Positions 16,559 to 25,959 of a stretch of 64,000 nt of DNA are shown one piece after another; the first letter of the stretch is position 1; each line of letters begins with the position of its first letter. Both the position numbers and the translations under genes were made by a program. The stretch lies in contig CAVZCJ010000002.1 of assembly GCA_963773625.1 (NCBI GenBank), positions 45,341 through 109,340 on the forward strand. Reading direction: 5' to 3'. The DNA comes from DATARH01 sp963773625. Lineage in GTDB: Bacteria > Pseudomonadota > Alphaproteobacteria > ATCC43930 > CGMCC-115725. The notes under the pieces were generated by a model. That model was given only the letters and a program-made list of their open reading frames with translations, was not told where the DNA came from and made no database searches.

Positions 16559-17557
16559 TCATCGCGAACCCTCGCGGCTGACGATCCGGATTTCGACCGC
16601 CTCGAGCGGGTCGTCGCGCAGCGGCGCGAAGCAGACTTCGCCGTTGCGTGCCGCCGGCGCCGGGCCGCTGGCGAAAAAGGCGCCGCGATAGATAACGTCA
16701 AACCGGCCTCGCAGGTGCGGCGCGAGGCGGATCGCAAACCCGGTCAGCGGCAACCCCTGTCCACGCGTACCGCACAGTCTGCCGTCGGAGACCCACGGCG
16801 TCTCGCGCCCGCCCATACTGTACACCTTGTATTCAATCTCACCGCTGGAGATCGCTTCCAACGGGCGCACCGCCAGGGCTTCGATTCGCCGCCGGCTGCC
16901 GAGCCGCCCGGCCCATCCGCCGGCGGCGAACTGGCAGTCGCCCTCGCGCTCGATGTGAAGGATGATCGCGGTTCGCAGCGGCGGCGAGCCGGGCGCGGTC
17001 GGAACCTGGGCGTCGGCTTCGGCGGGCCGCAACTCGATGTTAGGCGGAAGCGCCGCCGCTCCGGGTGGGCCATAGCCGGTCACGAGGATATGACCGCCCG
17101 TTGCCGACGCGCGGAGTGTCACCGTGCCGCCCGCCGCGTCGATCCAGACCCCGCCGCCGTGCGCGCCGATCAGTTCGGTGGTCTCCCCCGCGCGGGACGG
17201 CGGCACCGCGACGAAGACCGCCGGCAACAACAGCCCACCGACATCCCGCACCGCTCCGCGCGACGCCGGGATTAACAGTCTGTGCAGTCCAGGTTCGATG
17301 GTCAGCAGTCGGGCTTCCGCTACGACGCTGACCGTTCCAGAGCCTTGGGATTTTGCCGGCGCGGCGCGGTCCGCTCGTGGGTCCTCCCGGCGTACCTCCG
17401 TAATCGGGGCACGCCTCTCAGCGGCGTGCTTCTTTTCCGGTCGGGCAGCCGTCTCGCTCTCGCCCTTCAATGGCGCAGACATGGTTCTCTTCGCCGGGAT
17501 TACTCGCGCCGGCGCGGCCGGTTCGCGGCGCCTGACTGGATCGTTCTTCGTAGGCAT
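16559..17557 (-). CDS. hydrophobic-W (ChW) repeat-type protein
   Basis: 332 residues from ATG 17557. Residues 1-75 are a charged, Arg/Ala/Glu-rich and probably disordered region with no signal peptide. The middle part (about 80-200) is beta-rich with TVSVVAEARLLTIEPGLHRL. The C-terminal part contains a unit that fits the clostridial hydrophobic W repeat: IEYKVYSMGGRETPWVSDG then RLCGTRGQGLPLTGFAIRL, with the Gly-Trp and GTxGxxL positions. A second, weaker unit lies just upstream (GGWAGRLGSRRRIEALAVR). In other bacteria such repeats occur in surface or carbohydrate-related proteins. The function here is unknown. The gene begins 81 bases downstream of tRNA-Ser on the same strand. Confidence 0.55.
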   Translation of the reverse strand: MPTKNDPVRRREPAAPARVIPAKRTMSAPLKGESETAARPEKKHAAERRAPITEVRREDPRADRAAPAKSQGSGTVSVVAEARLLTIEPGLHRLLIPASRGAVRDVGGLLLPAVFVAVPPSRAGETTELIGAHGGGVWIDAAGGTVTLRASATGGHILVTGYGPPGAAALPPNIELRPAEADAQVPTAPGSPPLRTAIILHIEREGDCQFAAGGWAGRLGSRRRIEALAVRPLEAISSGEIEYKVYSMGGRETPWVSDGRLCGTRGQGLPLTGFAIRLAPHLRGRFDVIYRGAFFASGPAPAARNGEVCFAPLRDDPLEAVEIRIVSREGSR

Positions 17558-17637
17558 TACTGGACTGCGCTGGCCTTGTCCCGATTTCCCGCGTCGTTCC
17601 ATTCTGAAACGGGCCGGGCGGGTACCGCAACATGGTT

Positions 17638-17727
17638 TGGCGGATGGGGTGGGATTCGAACCCACGAGGAGCTTACACCCCTGCCGGTTTTCAAGACCGG
17701 TGCCTTCAACCGCTCGGCCACCCATCC
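17638..17727 (-). tRNA. tRNA-Ser (anticodon TGA)
   Basis: On the minus strand the gene begins GGATGGGTGGCCGAGCGG and ends with CCCATCC, discriminator G and an encoded CCA. The 7-bp acceptor stem pairs perfectly. The anticodon loop within CCGGTCTTGAAAACCGG gives TGA. The long variable arm typical of serine tRNAs is present between GCAGGGG and CTCCTCG. The length is 90 bases. Confidence 0.95.
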
Positions 17728-17760
17728 GCGCGACGACTATCGTAACCGCACGTGAAGAAT

Positions 17761-17836
<76 letters not shown>

Positions 17837-17894
17837 CACCAGGCGCGAGCGGCGCGGAATATACGGGCAAGCGCCGCCAAGTCAAAGGCTTGGA

Positions 17895-18659
17895 TCAGCG
17901 GCCCATCCAGGCCGCGACGCGCTGCACCACATCGGCCTCGATGCCCAGATAGCCGTGCGGCGACATCGCTTCGCACGGATCGGACTGGAGTTGGTGGCTT
18001 TCGACATAGATGATGTCCTTGCGCGGCGCGCGGGCGAGCGCGGCGAGAATTTGAGGCGCGAAGCCCGGGCCGGCGACCGGGCAGGTGTCGCCGCGGTTCG
18101 ACACCACCAGCGCCGGCACGGCGATCGCGCCGAGATTGCTATCGAATACGGTTTCGCCCGAGGCACGGTTTGCCCCTGCCACCGATGAGGTCAGCACCAC
18201 ACCCGCGACCTTGCCCGGCAGGCTCGCCGCCCCGTTGGCGGCGGCGATCGAGCCCATGCTGGTGCCGACGAGCCAGATCGGTGCGCTCGTCCTGGTGCGG
18301 ATGAAGTCGACCGCCCGGCCGATTGTCGCCGCATAGGCGGGGGTATGCCGCTGGCCCAACAGCGATGACGACGAGGCCAGCGTGGCGAAGGCGAAACCCT
18401 GGGCCAACCACAGCGATTGGGTACGCAGCAGGAAATTGCCGCCCAAACGGGTGAATTGGCCGGCGGGGGTGAAGGCCACGGCGCCATCGCCACCGGCGAA
18501 GACGAAGACGACCGCGCGCGGCGTTGCCGGGCCGTTATAGAGCAGCTGCGTGCCGCCGATGTCCTGGACGACGGCTTGCGCCATCGCCGGCGCCACGGCG
18601 ATGGACATGGTCAACACAACAAAAGCGGTGCGGAGGGCGGTGATCGCGGCTTGTCTCAT
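17895..18659 (-). CDS. secreted alpha/beta hydrolase-like protein
   Basis: 254 residues from ATG 18659. A signal peptide is clear: positively charged start, hydrophobic TAFVVLTMSIAVAPAMA and a cut after AMAQA. The mature part has AVVFVFAGGDGAVAF, the nucleophile elbow WLVGTSMGSIAAANGAA with Ser in GTSMGS, VPALVVSNRGDTCPVAGPG with the acid-region Asp, and ESHQLQSDPCEAMSPHGYLG carrying a candidate catalytic His. Two Cys near the C-terminus could form a disulfide in the periplasm. The substrate is unknown. It ends just upstream of tRNA-Lys on the same strand, and secA follows 135 bases further upstream. Confidence 0.7.
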   Translation of the reverse strand: MRQAAITALRTAFVVLTMSIAVAPAMAQAVVQDIGGTQLLYNGPATPRAVVFVFAGGDGAVAFTPAGQFTRLGGNFLLRTQSLWLAQGFAFATLASSSSLLGQRHTPAYAATIGRAVDFIRTRTSAPIWLVGTSMGSIAAANGAASLPGKVAGVVLTSSVAGANRASGETVFDSNLGAIAVPALVVSNRGDTCPVAGPGFAPQILAALARAPRKDIIYVESHQLQSDPCEAMSPHGYLGIEADVVQRVAAWMGR

Positions 18660-18794
18660 GGCATTCCCCCGAATTCGGCGGCCAATTCGCGCGTGGGTCC
18701 CGGAGCTAGACAGCTAACCGCATTCGCGATTGTCGCCCAAATTATACGACCACTACGGCGATTTCAGCGCCGGCCCGATCGCGCCAAGGAGTTG

Positions 18795-21625
18795 TTAGAG
18801 CCGGCCGTGGCAATGTTTGAATTTCTTGCCCGAGCCGCAGGGGCAGGCCGCGTTGCGCGGAGTGCCGGCCCATGGTGCGCGCGGGCCGGACGGTTGACCG
18901 CCGCCGCGCGGTGCCGGTCCGCCGTCGCCGCGGTGCTGGGTACGGGGAGGCGGCGGTGCGCCAGGAAACATGTCCATCCGCCCGCTGCCGGCATCGGCCA
19001 TGGCGGGTTCGCGTTCATGCACCTCGGCGTATTGTCCGCCGCCCGACCGGGGGCGCGGGCCATCCATCGGCACATCATCGGGCGGCCCTCCGGGACCGGG
19101 TTGCGGCCCCGCGCCGCCGAGGAAGCCCGCCGCCGGGGGAGGCGGTTCGAAGCGCAGTTCGATATGGCTCAGCACCGAGGTGATCTGGTCGCGCAGGTGT
19201 ACCAGCATCCCCTCGAACAGTTCGAACGCCTCGCGCTTGTATTCGTTGAGCGGATCGCGCTGGGCGTAGGCGCGCAGATTGATGCCCTGGCGCAAGTGGT
19301 CGAGCGAAAGGAGATGGTCCTTCCAGGTCTGGTCGAGCAGCTGGAGCAGCAGGCTCTTCTCGACATTGCGCATCGTGTCGGCGCCGTAATTGCCCGCCTT
19401 TTCCGCCATCTTGCGGTCGGCGGCGGCGGTGATGCGCTCCTCGACCTCCTCACTGGTAACGCCTTCCTCCTTGGCCCAGTCGGCGACCGGCAGGTCAAGC
19501 CCGAACAGGCGCAGGCACTCGGCATGCAGCGCCTCGATGTTCCATTGCTCCGGCAGCGCATTGCCCGGGATTGCCAGCGCCACGGTGGCGGCGATGGTCT
19601 CGGCGCGCATATCGGCGATCTCGGCGGCGACTTCGGTCGCGCTCATGATGTCCTTGCGCTGCTCGTAGATGACCTTGCGCTGGTCGTTCATCACGTCGTC
19701 GTATTTGAGCAGCTGCTTGCGGATGTCGTAGTTGCGCGCCTCGACCTTCTGCTGCGCCTTGGCGAGCGCCTTGTTGACCCAGGGGTGGATGACCGCCTCG
19801 CCCTCCTTGAGCCCCAGCCGCGACAGCACCGAATCCATCCGCTCCGAGCCGAAGATGCGCATCAGATCGTCTTCGAGCGAGACGAAGAATTTCGAGGCGC
19901 CGGGGTCGCCCTGACGACCCGAGCGGCCGCGCAATTGGTTGTCGATGCGGCGGCTTTCGTGCCGCTCGCTGCCGACGACGAAGAGCCCGCCGGCGGCGAC
20001 CACGATTTCCCTCGCCGCGGCGATCTCCTCGCGGATCGCGGCGGCGCGCTTGTCGCGCGCGGCCAGGTCCTCGATCTGTGGCAGCTCCGCCTTGAGCCGC
20101 ATGTCGAGATTGCCGCCCAGCTGAATGTCGGTGCCGCGGCCGGCCATGTTGGTGGCGAGCGTCACGCCGCCCGGGACGCCAGCCTGGGCGATGATGTAGG
20201 CCTCCTGCTCGTGGTAGCGGGCATTGAGCACGTTGTGCGGGATCTTGTGCTTCTTGAAGACCTCGCTGAGAGCCTCGGATTTCTCGATGCTGACGGTGCC
20301 GATCAGCACCGGCTGCTGGCGCTTCCGGCAATCGAGCACCTGCTCGACGATCGCGTCGTATTTTTCGCGCGTGGTGCGATAGACCTCGTCGTCACTGTCG
20401 GCGCGGCGCACCGGCTCGTTGGTCGGGATTTCGATGACTTCTAGCTTGTAGATGTCGCCGAATTCCTCGGCCTCGGTCATCGCCGTTCCGGTCATCCCGG
20501 ACAGCTTCGGGTAGAGCCGGAAATAGTTCTGGAAGGTGATCGAGGCGAGCGTCTGGTTCTCGTTCTGGACGGTGACGCCCTCCTTGGCCTCGAGCGCCTG
20601 GTGCAGCCCCTCCGAGTAGCGCCGGCCTTCCATCATGCGGCCGGTGAACTCGTCGATGATGATGATCTTGTCGTCCTTGACGATGTAGTCGGTGTCGCGC
20701 GCGAACAGCTTGTGCGCGCGCAGCGACTGGTTGACATGGTGGACGAGCGAGATGTTGTGGATGTCGTAAAGCGTGCCGCTTTCCATCATGCCGCTGTCGC
20801 GCAGCATCGCCTCGACCTTCTCGACGCCTTCCTCGGTCAGCGTCACGGTGCGCTGCTTTTCGTCCTTCTCGAAATCCTCGGCGCCCAGCGGCGGGATGAT
20901 CTTGTCGATCCGGTTGTAGAGCTCGGAATTGTCCTCGGTCGGGCCCGAGATGATCAGCGGCGTGCGCGCCTCGTCGATCAGGATCGAATCGACCTCATCG
21001 ACGATGGCGTAGTTGAACGGCCGTTGGACCATGTCCTCGAGCCGGAACTTCATGTTGTCGCGCAGATAGTCGAAACCGAGCTCGTTGTTGGTGCCGTAGG
21101 TGATGTCGCAGTTGTATTGCTCGCGCCGCACCGGGTCGTCGAGGTCGTGGACGATGCAGCCGACCGACATGCCGAGGCAGTTGTAGATCTGGCCCATCCA
21201 CTCGGCGTCGCGGCGGGCGAGGTAGTCGTTGACGGTGACGACGTGGACGCCCTTGCCGGTCAGCGCGTTGAGATAGACCGGCAGGGTCGAGACCAGGGTC
21301 TTGCCTTCGCCGGTCTTCATCTCGGCGATCATGCCGCGATGCAGCACGATGCCGCCCATCAGCTGCACGTCGAAATGGCGCTGGCCGAGCGTGCGCTTCG
21401 CCGCCTCGCGCACCGTCGCGAACGCCTCGATCAGCAGGCCGTCGAGGCTCTCGCCCTCCTCCAGTCTCCGGCGGAACTCCGCCGTCTGCGCGCGCAGCGC
21501 CTCGGGCGAGAGCTTTTCGAGCTCCGGCTCGAGCTCGTTGATCCGCTCGACGTAAGGCGTCAGGCCTTTCACGTAGCGATCGTTGGCAGAGCCGAACAGC
21601 CGCCGGGCTAGATGGCGCCGAACAT
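18795..21625 (-). CDS. secA: preprotein translocase ATPase SecA (frameshift near the start)
   Basis: About 943 residues. SecA drives post-translational protein export through SecYEG. Walker A is in IAEMKTGEGKTLVSTLPVYL, the DEAD-like box is DEVDSILIDEARTPLI, and NBD2 motifs include VTLATNMAGRGTDIQLGG and QLRGRSGRQGDPGASKF. The C-terminal zinc finger that binds SecB, CPCGSGKKFKHCHGRL, is intact after a Pro/Gly-rich linker. The start codon is the ATG at 21625, behind GAGG. The next codons (FGAI) run into a stop unless one base is restored near 21609, after which RRLFGSANDRYVKGLTPYV follows. An uninterrupted frame begins only at 21572. This is most likely an indel error in an essential gene. Confidence 0.93.
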
Positions 21626-21794
21626 AGGAACCTCGGAACGGGAATGAGATGGGCGGAATCTAAGCGCACGGCGACGATTGAGAGATAGGTCCGCAGGCTA
21701 GGAGTGTCAATTAAACCCAATGCCGCACACTGCTCTTACGCGAACGCCGGCGGGGGTTTTTCGCTCACGTCTTTTCGCGCACACCGCTATCGGC

Positions 21795-21964
21795 TATACG
21801 AGCGGCGTGAACAATGCCGCATTCATGACCCGGAACCGACGCCGACGCCCTTCGAGGGCGCCGGCGCACGCGCGCGTTCTTCGAACCGGCGACGAGGGTA
21901 GTCGCCCCGCCCGCCGGTTCTCTGAACCGCCGATGCCACCGCCGCCATTCTCGGCGGTTTTTTT
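21795..21964 (+). ncRNA. candidate structured RNA or argJ leader
   Basis: Between secA and argJ, a run of stem-loops ends in a strong terminator. A TATACG -10-like box lies at 21795-21800. Hairpins are GCGGC/GCCGC (21802-21820), a long one with 11 of 12 pairs and a TCG loop (21840-21851 with 21855-21866), GAACCGGCG/CGCCGGTTC (21883-21891 with 21912-21920), and the terminator. The weak frames across it are Arg/Pro-rich with no family resemblance. It could be a free small RNA of about 160 bases, or a leader with attenuation ahead of argJ, whose start is 55 bases further on. It matches no RNA family I recognise. Confidence 0.5.
21925..21964 (+). terminator. intrinsic terminator upstream of argJ
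   Basis: A perfect 9-bp stem, AACCGCCGA (21925-21933) with TCGGCGGTT (21951-21959), has a 17-base loop and is followed by seven consecutive T (21958-21964). No protein gene ends here on the plus strand, so it terminates either a small RNA or an attenuated argJ leader. Confidence 0.8.
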
Positions 21965-22019
21965 GTGCCTTCATTCGACCGACAACCTATCTTGGCCCTT
22001 ACAGGGGAGGATTCATCCG

Positions 22020-23256
22020 ATGCCTAACGTTTCGCCGCTCGCTCCCGCGTCCTTTCCCGCCATGGCGCCGATCGCCGGGGTGCGCTTGGCGGTCCATGCC
22101 GCCGGCGTCCGCTATGCGGGTCGCAACGATGTCATGGTCGCGGAGCTCGCTCCCGGCACTACCGTCGCCGGCGTCCTGACGCAATCGACGATGCCGGGCC
22201 AGCCGGTGATCTGGTGCCGCGAATGCCTGCCGCACGGCAAGGCGCGGGCGATCGTCGTCAATTCCGGCAACGCCAACGTCTTCACCGGCCGCGCCGGCTG
22301 GCAGGTGGTCGAGAGCACCGCCGCGACCGCGGCGCGCCTGTTCGGCTGCGATCCGCGCGAAGTCTACATTTCCTCGACCGGCGTGATCGGCGAGCCGCCG
22401 CCAGCCGACCGGATCAGCGGCGCGCTGCCCGAGATCGTCGGACAACTCGATCGCCGGAAGCCTGGGAGAAGGCGGCGCGCGCGATCATGACCACCGACAC
22501 CTTCCCCAAGGGCGCGACCGCGACCGCGACGATCGGCGGCACGAGCGTGCGGATCAACGGGTTCTGCAAGGGCTCCGGCATGATCGCCCCCAACATGGCG
22601 ACGATGCTCGGCTACGTCTTCACCGATGCGGCGCTTGCCCGCCGCGGTGCTGCAAGCGCTGCTCAGCGAGGCGACCGAAGTGTCGTTCAACTGCATGACC
22701 GTCGATGGCGATACCTCGACCAGCGACACGGTGCTGCTGTGCGCGACCGGCCAGGCCAGGAACGCGGCCGTCACCGATGCTGGCCGATCCGGCCCTCGCG
22801 CGGCTTCCGCCAGGCGCTGCGCGGCGTGATGGTCGATCTCGCGCAGCAGATCGCGCGCGACGGCGAGGGCGCCGGCAAGTTCATCACGATCGACGTCACC
22901 GGCGCCGAAAGTGACCGGGCGGCGCGGCAGATCGGCCTCGCGATCGGCAATTCGCCGCTGGTCAAGACCGCGCTCGCCGCGGGCGACGCCAATTGGGGCC
23001 GCATCGTCATGGCGGTCGGCAAATGCCGGCGAGAAGGCCGACCGCGACAAGCTCGGCATCGCCGTCGGCGGCCATCCGATCACCGCCGATGGCGGGCCGG
23101 TCCCCGATTACAACGAGGGTCCTGTCGCCGAGCACATGAAGGGCCTGCGAGATCCAAATCGCCGTCGATATCGGCCTCGGCCGCGGCAAGGCGACGGTGT
23201 GGACCTGCGACCTGACGCACGGCTACATCGACATCAATGGCAGCTACCGAAGCTGA
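22020..23256 (+). CDS. argJ: bifunctional ornithine acetyltransferase/N-acetylglutamate synthase (frameshifted)
   Basis: It transfers acetyl from N-acetylornithine to glutamate in arginine synthesis. ATG 22020 follows GGGGAGG. The N-terminus has FPAMAPIAGVRLAVHAAGVR, then IVVNSGNANVFTGRAGW and VYISSTGVIGEP. Other frames supply MTTDTFPKGATATATIGG and KGSGMIAPNMATMLGYVFTD, whose Ala-Thr-Met-Leu is the autocleavage site giving the nucleophile Thr. The end is GRGKATVWTCDLTHGYIDIN to the TGA at 23254. At least five frame changes occur between 22440 and 23160, each with conserved sequence on both sides. A strong terminator and possible RNA leader lie upstream. Confidence 0.9.
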
Positions 23257-23274
23257 TGCGACCCTCTCAGGGCT

Positions 23275-23320
23275 CCTCATCCTGAGGTGCTCCGCGCAGC
23301 GGAGCCTCGAAGGACGCACT
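23275..23320. repeat. dispersed double-hairpin repeat
   Basis: This element has two adjacent inverted repeats: CCTCA/TGAGG with a TCC loop (23275-23287) and GCTCCGC/GCGGAGC with a GCA loop (23289-23305), then CTCGAAGGACGCACT. Sequences of the form CTCATCCTGAGG...CCTCGAAGGA are widely scattered in alphaproteobacterial genomes. It fills the gap between the argJ stop and the GTG start of the Nudix gene, and its AAGGA lies where a Shine-Dalgarno should be. Confidence 0.7.
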
Positions 23321-23738
23321 GTGGCTGATGCAGCCGCAAAACCCATCATCCTCGTCGCGGCGGTGGCGCTGATCGACGTCGATGGCCGCGTGCTGCTGGC
23401 CGAGCGTCCGGCCGGCAAGCATCTCGCCGGCACCTGGGAGTTCCCGGGCGGCAAGGTGCATGACGGCGAGACCCCGGAAGGCGGCGCTGATCCGCGAGCT
23501 GGACGAGGAGCTCGGTATCGGCGTCCATGAAAGCTGCCTCGCGCCGTTTACCTTCGCGTCTCATACCTATGAGAATTTCCACCTGCTGATGCCGCTTTAC
23601 GTCTGCCGCAAGTGGAACGGCATCGTCACCGCGCGCGAGGGTCAGCGGCTGAAATGGGTGCGGCCCGCGCAGTTCGACGATTATCCGATGCCGCCGGCGG
23701 ACAAGCCGCTCGTCGCGATGCTGCGCGACCTCCTCTAG
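23321..23738 (+). CDS. mutT: MutT-like Nudix hydrolase (frameshifted near 23480)
   Basis: About 139 residues. The GTG at 23321 is chosen because AAGGA lies eight bases upstream and the repeat element occupies everything before it. The sequence PIILVAAVALIDVDGRVLLA then GTWEFPGGKVHDGETPE leads into the Nudix box, which continues in the second frame as ALIRELDEELGIGV, giving a full GX5EX7REUXEEXGU motif. The C-terminus has LKWVRPAQFDDYPMPPADK. Close relatives hydrolyse 8-oxo-dGTP and other oxidised nucleotides. The frame change falls inside the Nudix box, as expected for an indel error and not a true break. Confidence 0.85.
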
Positions 23739-23754
23739 CGGCGCTGGCGAGGCG

Positions 23755-24644
23755 GTGAAGCGGCTTGTGCTGACCCGGCCGGTGGCAGTCGCCGGCCGCG
23801 ATATCTGGGGCCGCCGCGTCCGCCTGGCATTGGAGCCGGCCGCCGCGCCCGGCTGGTTTTGGCGGGTCGGCGGCGCCGACATCCCGCTGACGCCGGATAT
23901 CCTGGTGCATCGGCGGCAGCGGCTGACCCTCGCCCATGGTGCGGCCGAACTGCATGTCGTCGAGCATCTGCTGGCGCTGCGGGTGATCGCCGGGGTGGAC
24001 GGCGTGCGGATCGTCTGCCCGGCTTCCTGGCTGCCCTATGACGGTTCCGCCGAGATGTTCTGGCGCGCGCTGCAGCCGGGGCTGGAAGAGGGGGATGAAC
24101 TCGTCCGGGCCGGGATCGGCGGCAGCTTCTCGGCGGGCGGCGAACGACCGGTCGCCTATAGCGGCACGGACGGCGATGGACTCGAAATCAGCGTCGCCAT
24201 CGATTATCCCGGGCTCGGCGCGACCGAGCTGCGGCGGCGACTTCCCGGCGCGCGACGCGGGCGCTGAGACGATCATCGCCACCAAGGCGCCGGGTTGGCC
24301 GCCCGGCCGCCGCAACATCGTGCGGCCGTTGTCGTGGATCGGCTGGCCGCATCTCGGCAATGCGGTGTGGCCGCAGGATTATCCGCCCGCCGAGGCGGTG
24401 CAGCTCTTCGCGCGGCATCGCCTGCTCGATATCGCCGGCGCCATCGCGGTCTTGTGCCCACCGGGCGGCATTCCTCACCGGCCGCATCTCGTCCGAGCGT
24501 GGCGGCCACGCCCAGGATGTCGAGCTGATACGCCAACTGGCTGCCGCGGCGGTCTCTAGAGACAAGGCGGGGTCCCGCGTGGTCAGCCGTCGGGAATCCG
24601 TTCATTTCTTTGACAAAATATATATATTGCTATATGTCACATAA
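23755..24644 (+). CDS. LpxC-like UDP-acyl-sugar deacetylase family protein (frameshifted)
   Basis: The GTG at 23755 lies 17 bases after mutT. The first frame gives VRLALEPAAAPGWFWRVGGA and LAHGAAELHVVEHLLALRVI, whose VEH matches the catalytic Glu and first zinc His of LpxC. A second frame gives AVQLFARHRLLDIAGAIAVL, matching the HxxxD zinc ligands. A third gives FLTGRISSERGGHAQDVELI, matching the GGH segment with the active-site His. All metal and catalytic positions therefore survive, though the conserved Lys after the HxxxD His is Arg. Two frame changes (near 24235 and 24470) are required and the exact 3' end is unclear (24559, about 24612 or 24644). It is shorter and more divergent than true LpxC, so it may be a paralog acting on another N-acetyl sugar. 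Confidence 0.6.
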
Positions 24645-24890
24645 ATCTCCATCCGGAGGACGATAAGGTCTCTGGTTGAGGTCGAGCCGGCAACGGCCGG
24701 CCGGCTGTTCCTGTTGTTCTGGCACTGAAATGTTGTTGTTTTTCCCGCTGTTCCGCCGCTGTTTTCTCGCTGTTATTTCTGCTGTTTTCGGAGCTGGGAA
24801 AACAGCGTAATATCGCTTATATATCAAATAATATGAGGTCTTACACCGAGCGACTCGTTTGCTGCAGCCCAGAACAGCGGCGGCCCTGTC
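24645..24890. repeat. AT-rich intergenic region with cluster of CTGTT-type motifs
   Basis: The block 24703-24807 carries six or more short units: CTGTTCC, CTGTTGTTC, CTGTTCC, CTGTTTTC, CTGTTATTTC and CTGTTTTC, with one inverted GAAAACAGC. They resemble the units at 6140-6273 and 44169-44296. Just upstream, TTGACA (24610) and TATATG (24631), preceded by TGC, look like a promoter with a short spacer. The region is noticeably more AT-rich than its surroundings. No convincing gene is seen. Confidence 0.55.
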
Positions 24891-25754
24891 TTAAACGATG
24901 CGCCGGCGCGGCCCGGGGCGCGGCTTGGCATGATCGGGATGCGGCGCCCAGCCGGTCAGGAACAGCACCTCGAACGTCGCCGGGATGCGGCCTTCGGCAT
25001 CGCCGAAGCGCTCGGCATAGATCGCGCCGGCGCGTGCGATTGTCGCACGGCTGAGAAACCGCCGGCGGGCGGCGAGCGCATTGGTCTCGCCCATGCCGCG
25101 CAGGTCGCGCATCAGCGCCAGCACGTCGGGATAGGTGACGGTGATCGTCTCGCTGTCGGCGACCGGCATGGCGAAGCCGGCGCGCTGCAGCAGCGCGGCG
25201 GCGTCGCCCAGTTCGGTGGTCGGCGAGACGCGCGGGCTCACCCCGCCTTCCTCGGCAAGCTCGGCTTCGAAGAGCGCGGTGCGCAACTCAACCAGCGTGC
25301 TGCCGCCGAACATGGCCGCCAGCAGCAGCCCGTCCGGCTTCAACGCGCGCCGCAGCTGGATCAGCGTGCCCGGGCAGATCGCGAGCACCAATGCAAGGCG
25401 AGGCAGCTGGCGACCAGATCGAAGCTCGCGTCGCGGAACGGGATCAGCTCGGGGTCGGCGCAGACCCGCGGCGCCGGCGCCGCCGCGAGCAAGCGCGCCG
25501 ACGGCTCGGCGGCGACCACACGAGGCGCGACCGCTCCGCTCGGCCAGACGGCGCGTCAGCACGCCCGTCCCGTGCGCCGAGGTCGAGCAACGAGCGAGGA
25601 ATCGCGGTTGACCAGATCGAGCCGGTCGAGCAGCCGCTCGGCGACTTCGAGATGCAGAAAATCGACAGCGCTGCCGCGCGGCCCGGTCGCGATGCAGCCG
25701 CCAGGCTCGGCGATCGAACAGCGCCGTATCGGAGGTCGAAGCGATGTCTGCCAT
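24891..25754 (-). CDS. SAM-dependent methyltransferase, NDUFAF5/BioC-like (frameshifted)
   Basis: About 285 residues from ATG 25754 (MADIASTSDTALFDR). The middle of the Rossmann domain is scrambled by at least two frame changes between 25390 and 25690, where a second frame supplies DFLHLEVAERLLDRLDLV. The C-terminal two-thirds is clean: LKPDGLLLAAMFGGSTLVEL, GGVSPRVSPTTELGDAAALL, ITVTYPDVLALMRDLRGMGE and FEVLFLTGWAPHPDHAKPRP. This pattern is typical of the bacterial homologues of NDUFAF5, a complex I assembly factor that hydroxylates an arginine in NDUFS7. The bacterial role is usually annotated only as methyltransferase. Confidence 0.75.
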   Translation of the reverse strand: MADIASTSDTALFDRRAWRLHRDRAARQRCRFSASRSRRAAARPARSGQPRFLARCSTSAHGTGVLTRRLAERSGRASCGRRRAVGALARGGAGAAGLRRPRADPVPRRELRSGRQLPRLALVLAICPGTLIQLRRALKPDGLLLAAMFGGSTLVELRTALFEAELAEEGGVSPRVSPTTELGDAAALLQRAGFAMPVADSETITVTYPDVLALMRDLRGMGETNALAARRRFLSRATIARAGAIYAERFGDAEGRIPATFEVLFLTGWAPHPDHAKPRPGPRRRIV

Positions 25755-25959
25755 TTGCCGCCGACGCTAGCAAAAATCGCCGTCAACGTCGCAGAGCGAT
25801 GTCTATGCGCCGCTGTCCCGCGACGATTACTGAATATCCCCAATTGCTCAGGAAATAGGCAAAGAACAACGGCAGGAAAACGCGATTTTATGTACTCCAG
25901 AAGACTTATCGATAAAGGATTTTTAGCGGAGTTCTACACCGGTACAATTAAGTCGCGCG

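Noticed and set aside
18417..20444. Long plus-strand open frame opposite secA
   Set aside because: It lies antisense to a fully conserved gene, is rich in Arg, His and Val from GC-biased codons, and shows no family motifs.
24650..24700. tRNA remnant near the motif cluster
   Set aside because: The reverse translation contains LDLNQRP, a phrase often produced by tRNA 3' halves, but no T-arm or acceptor pairing can be built.
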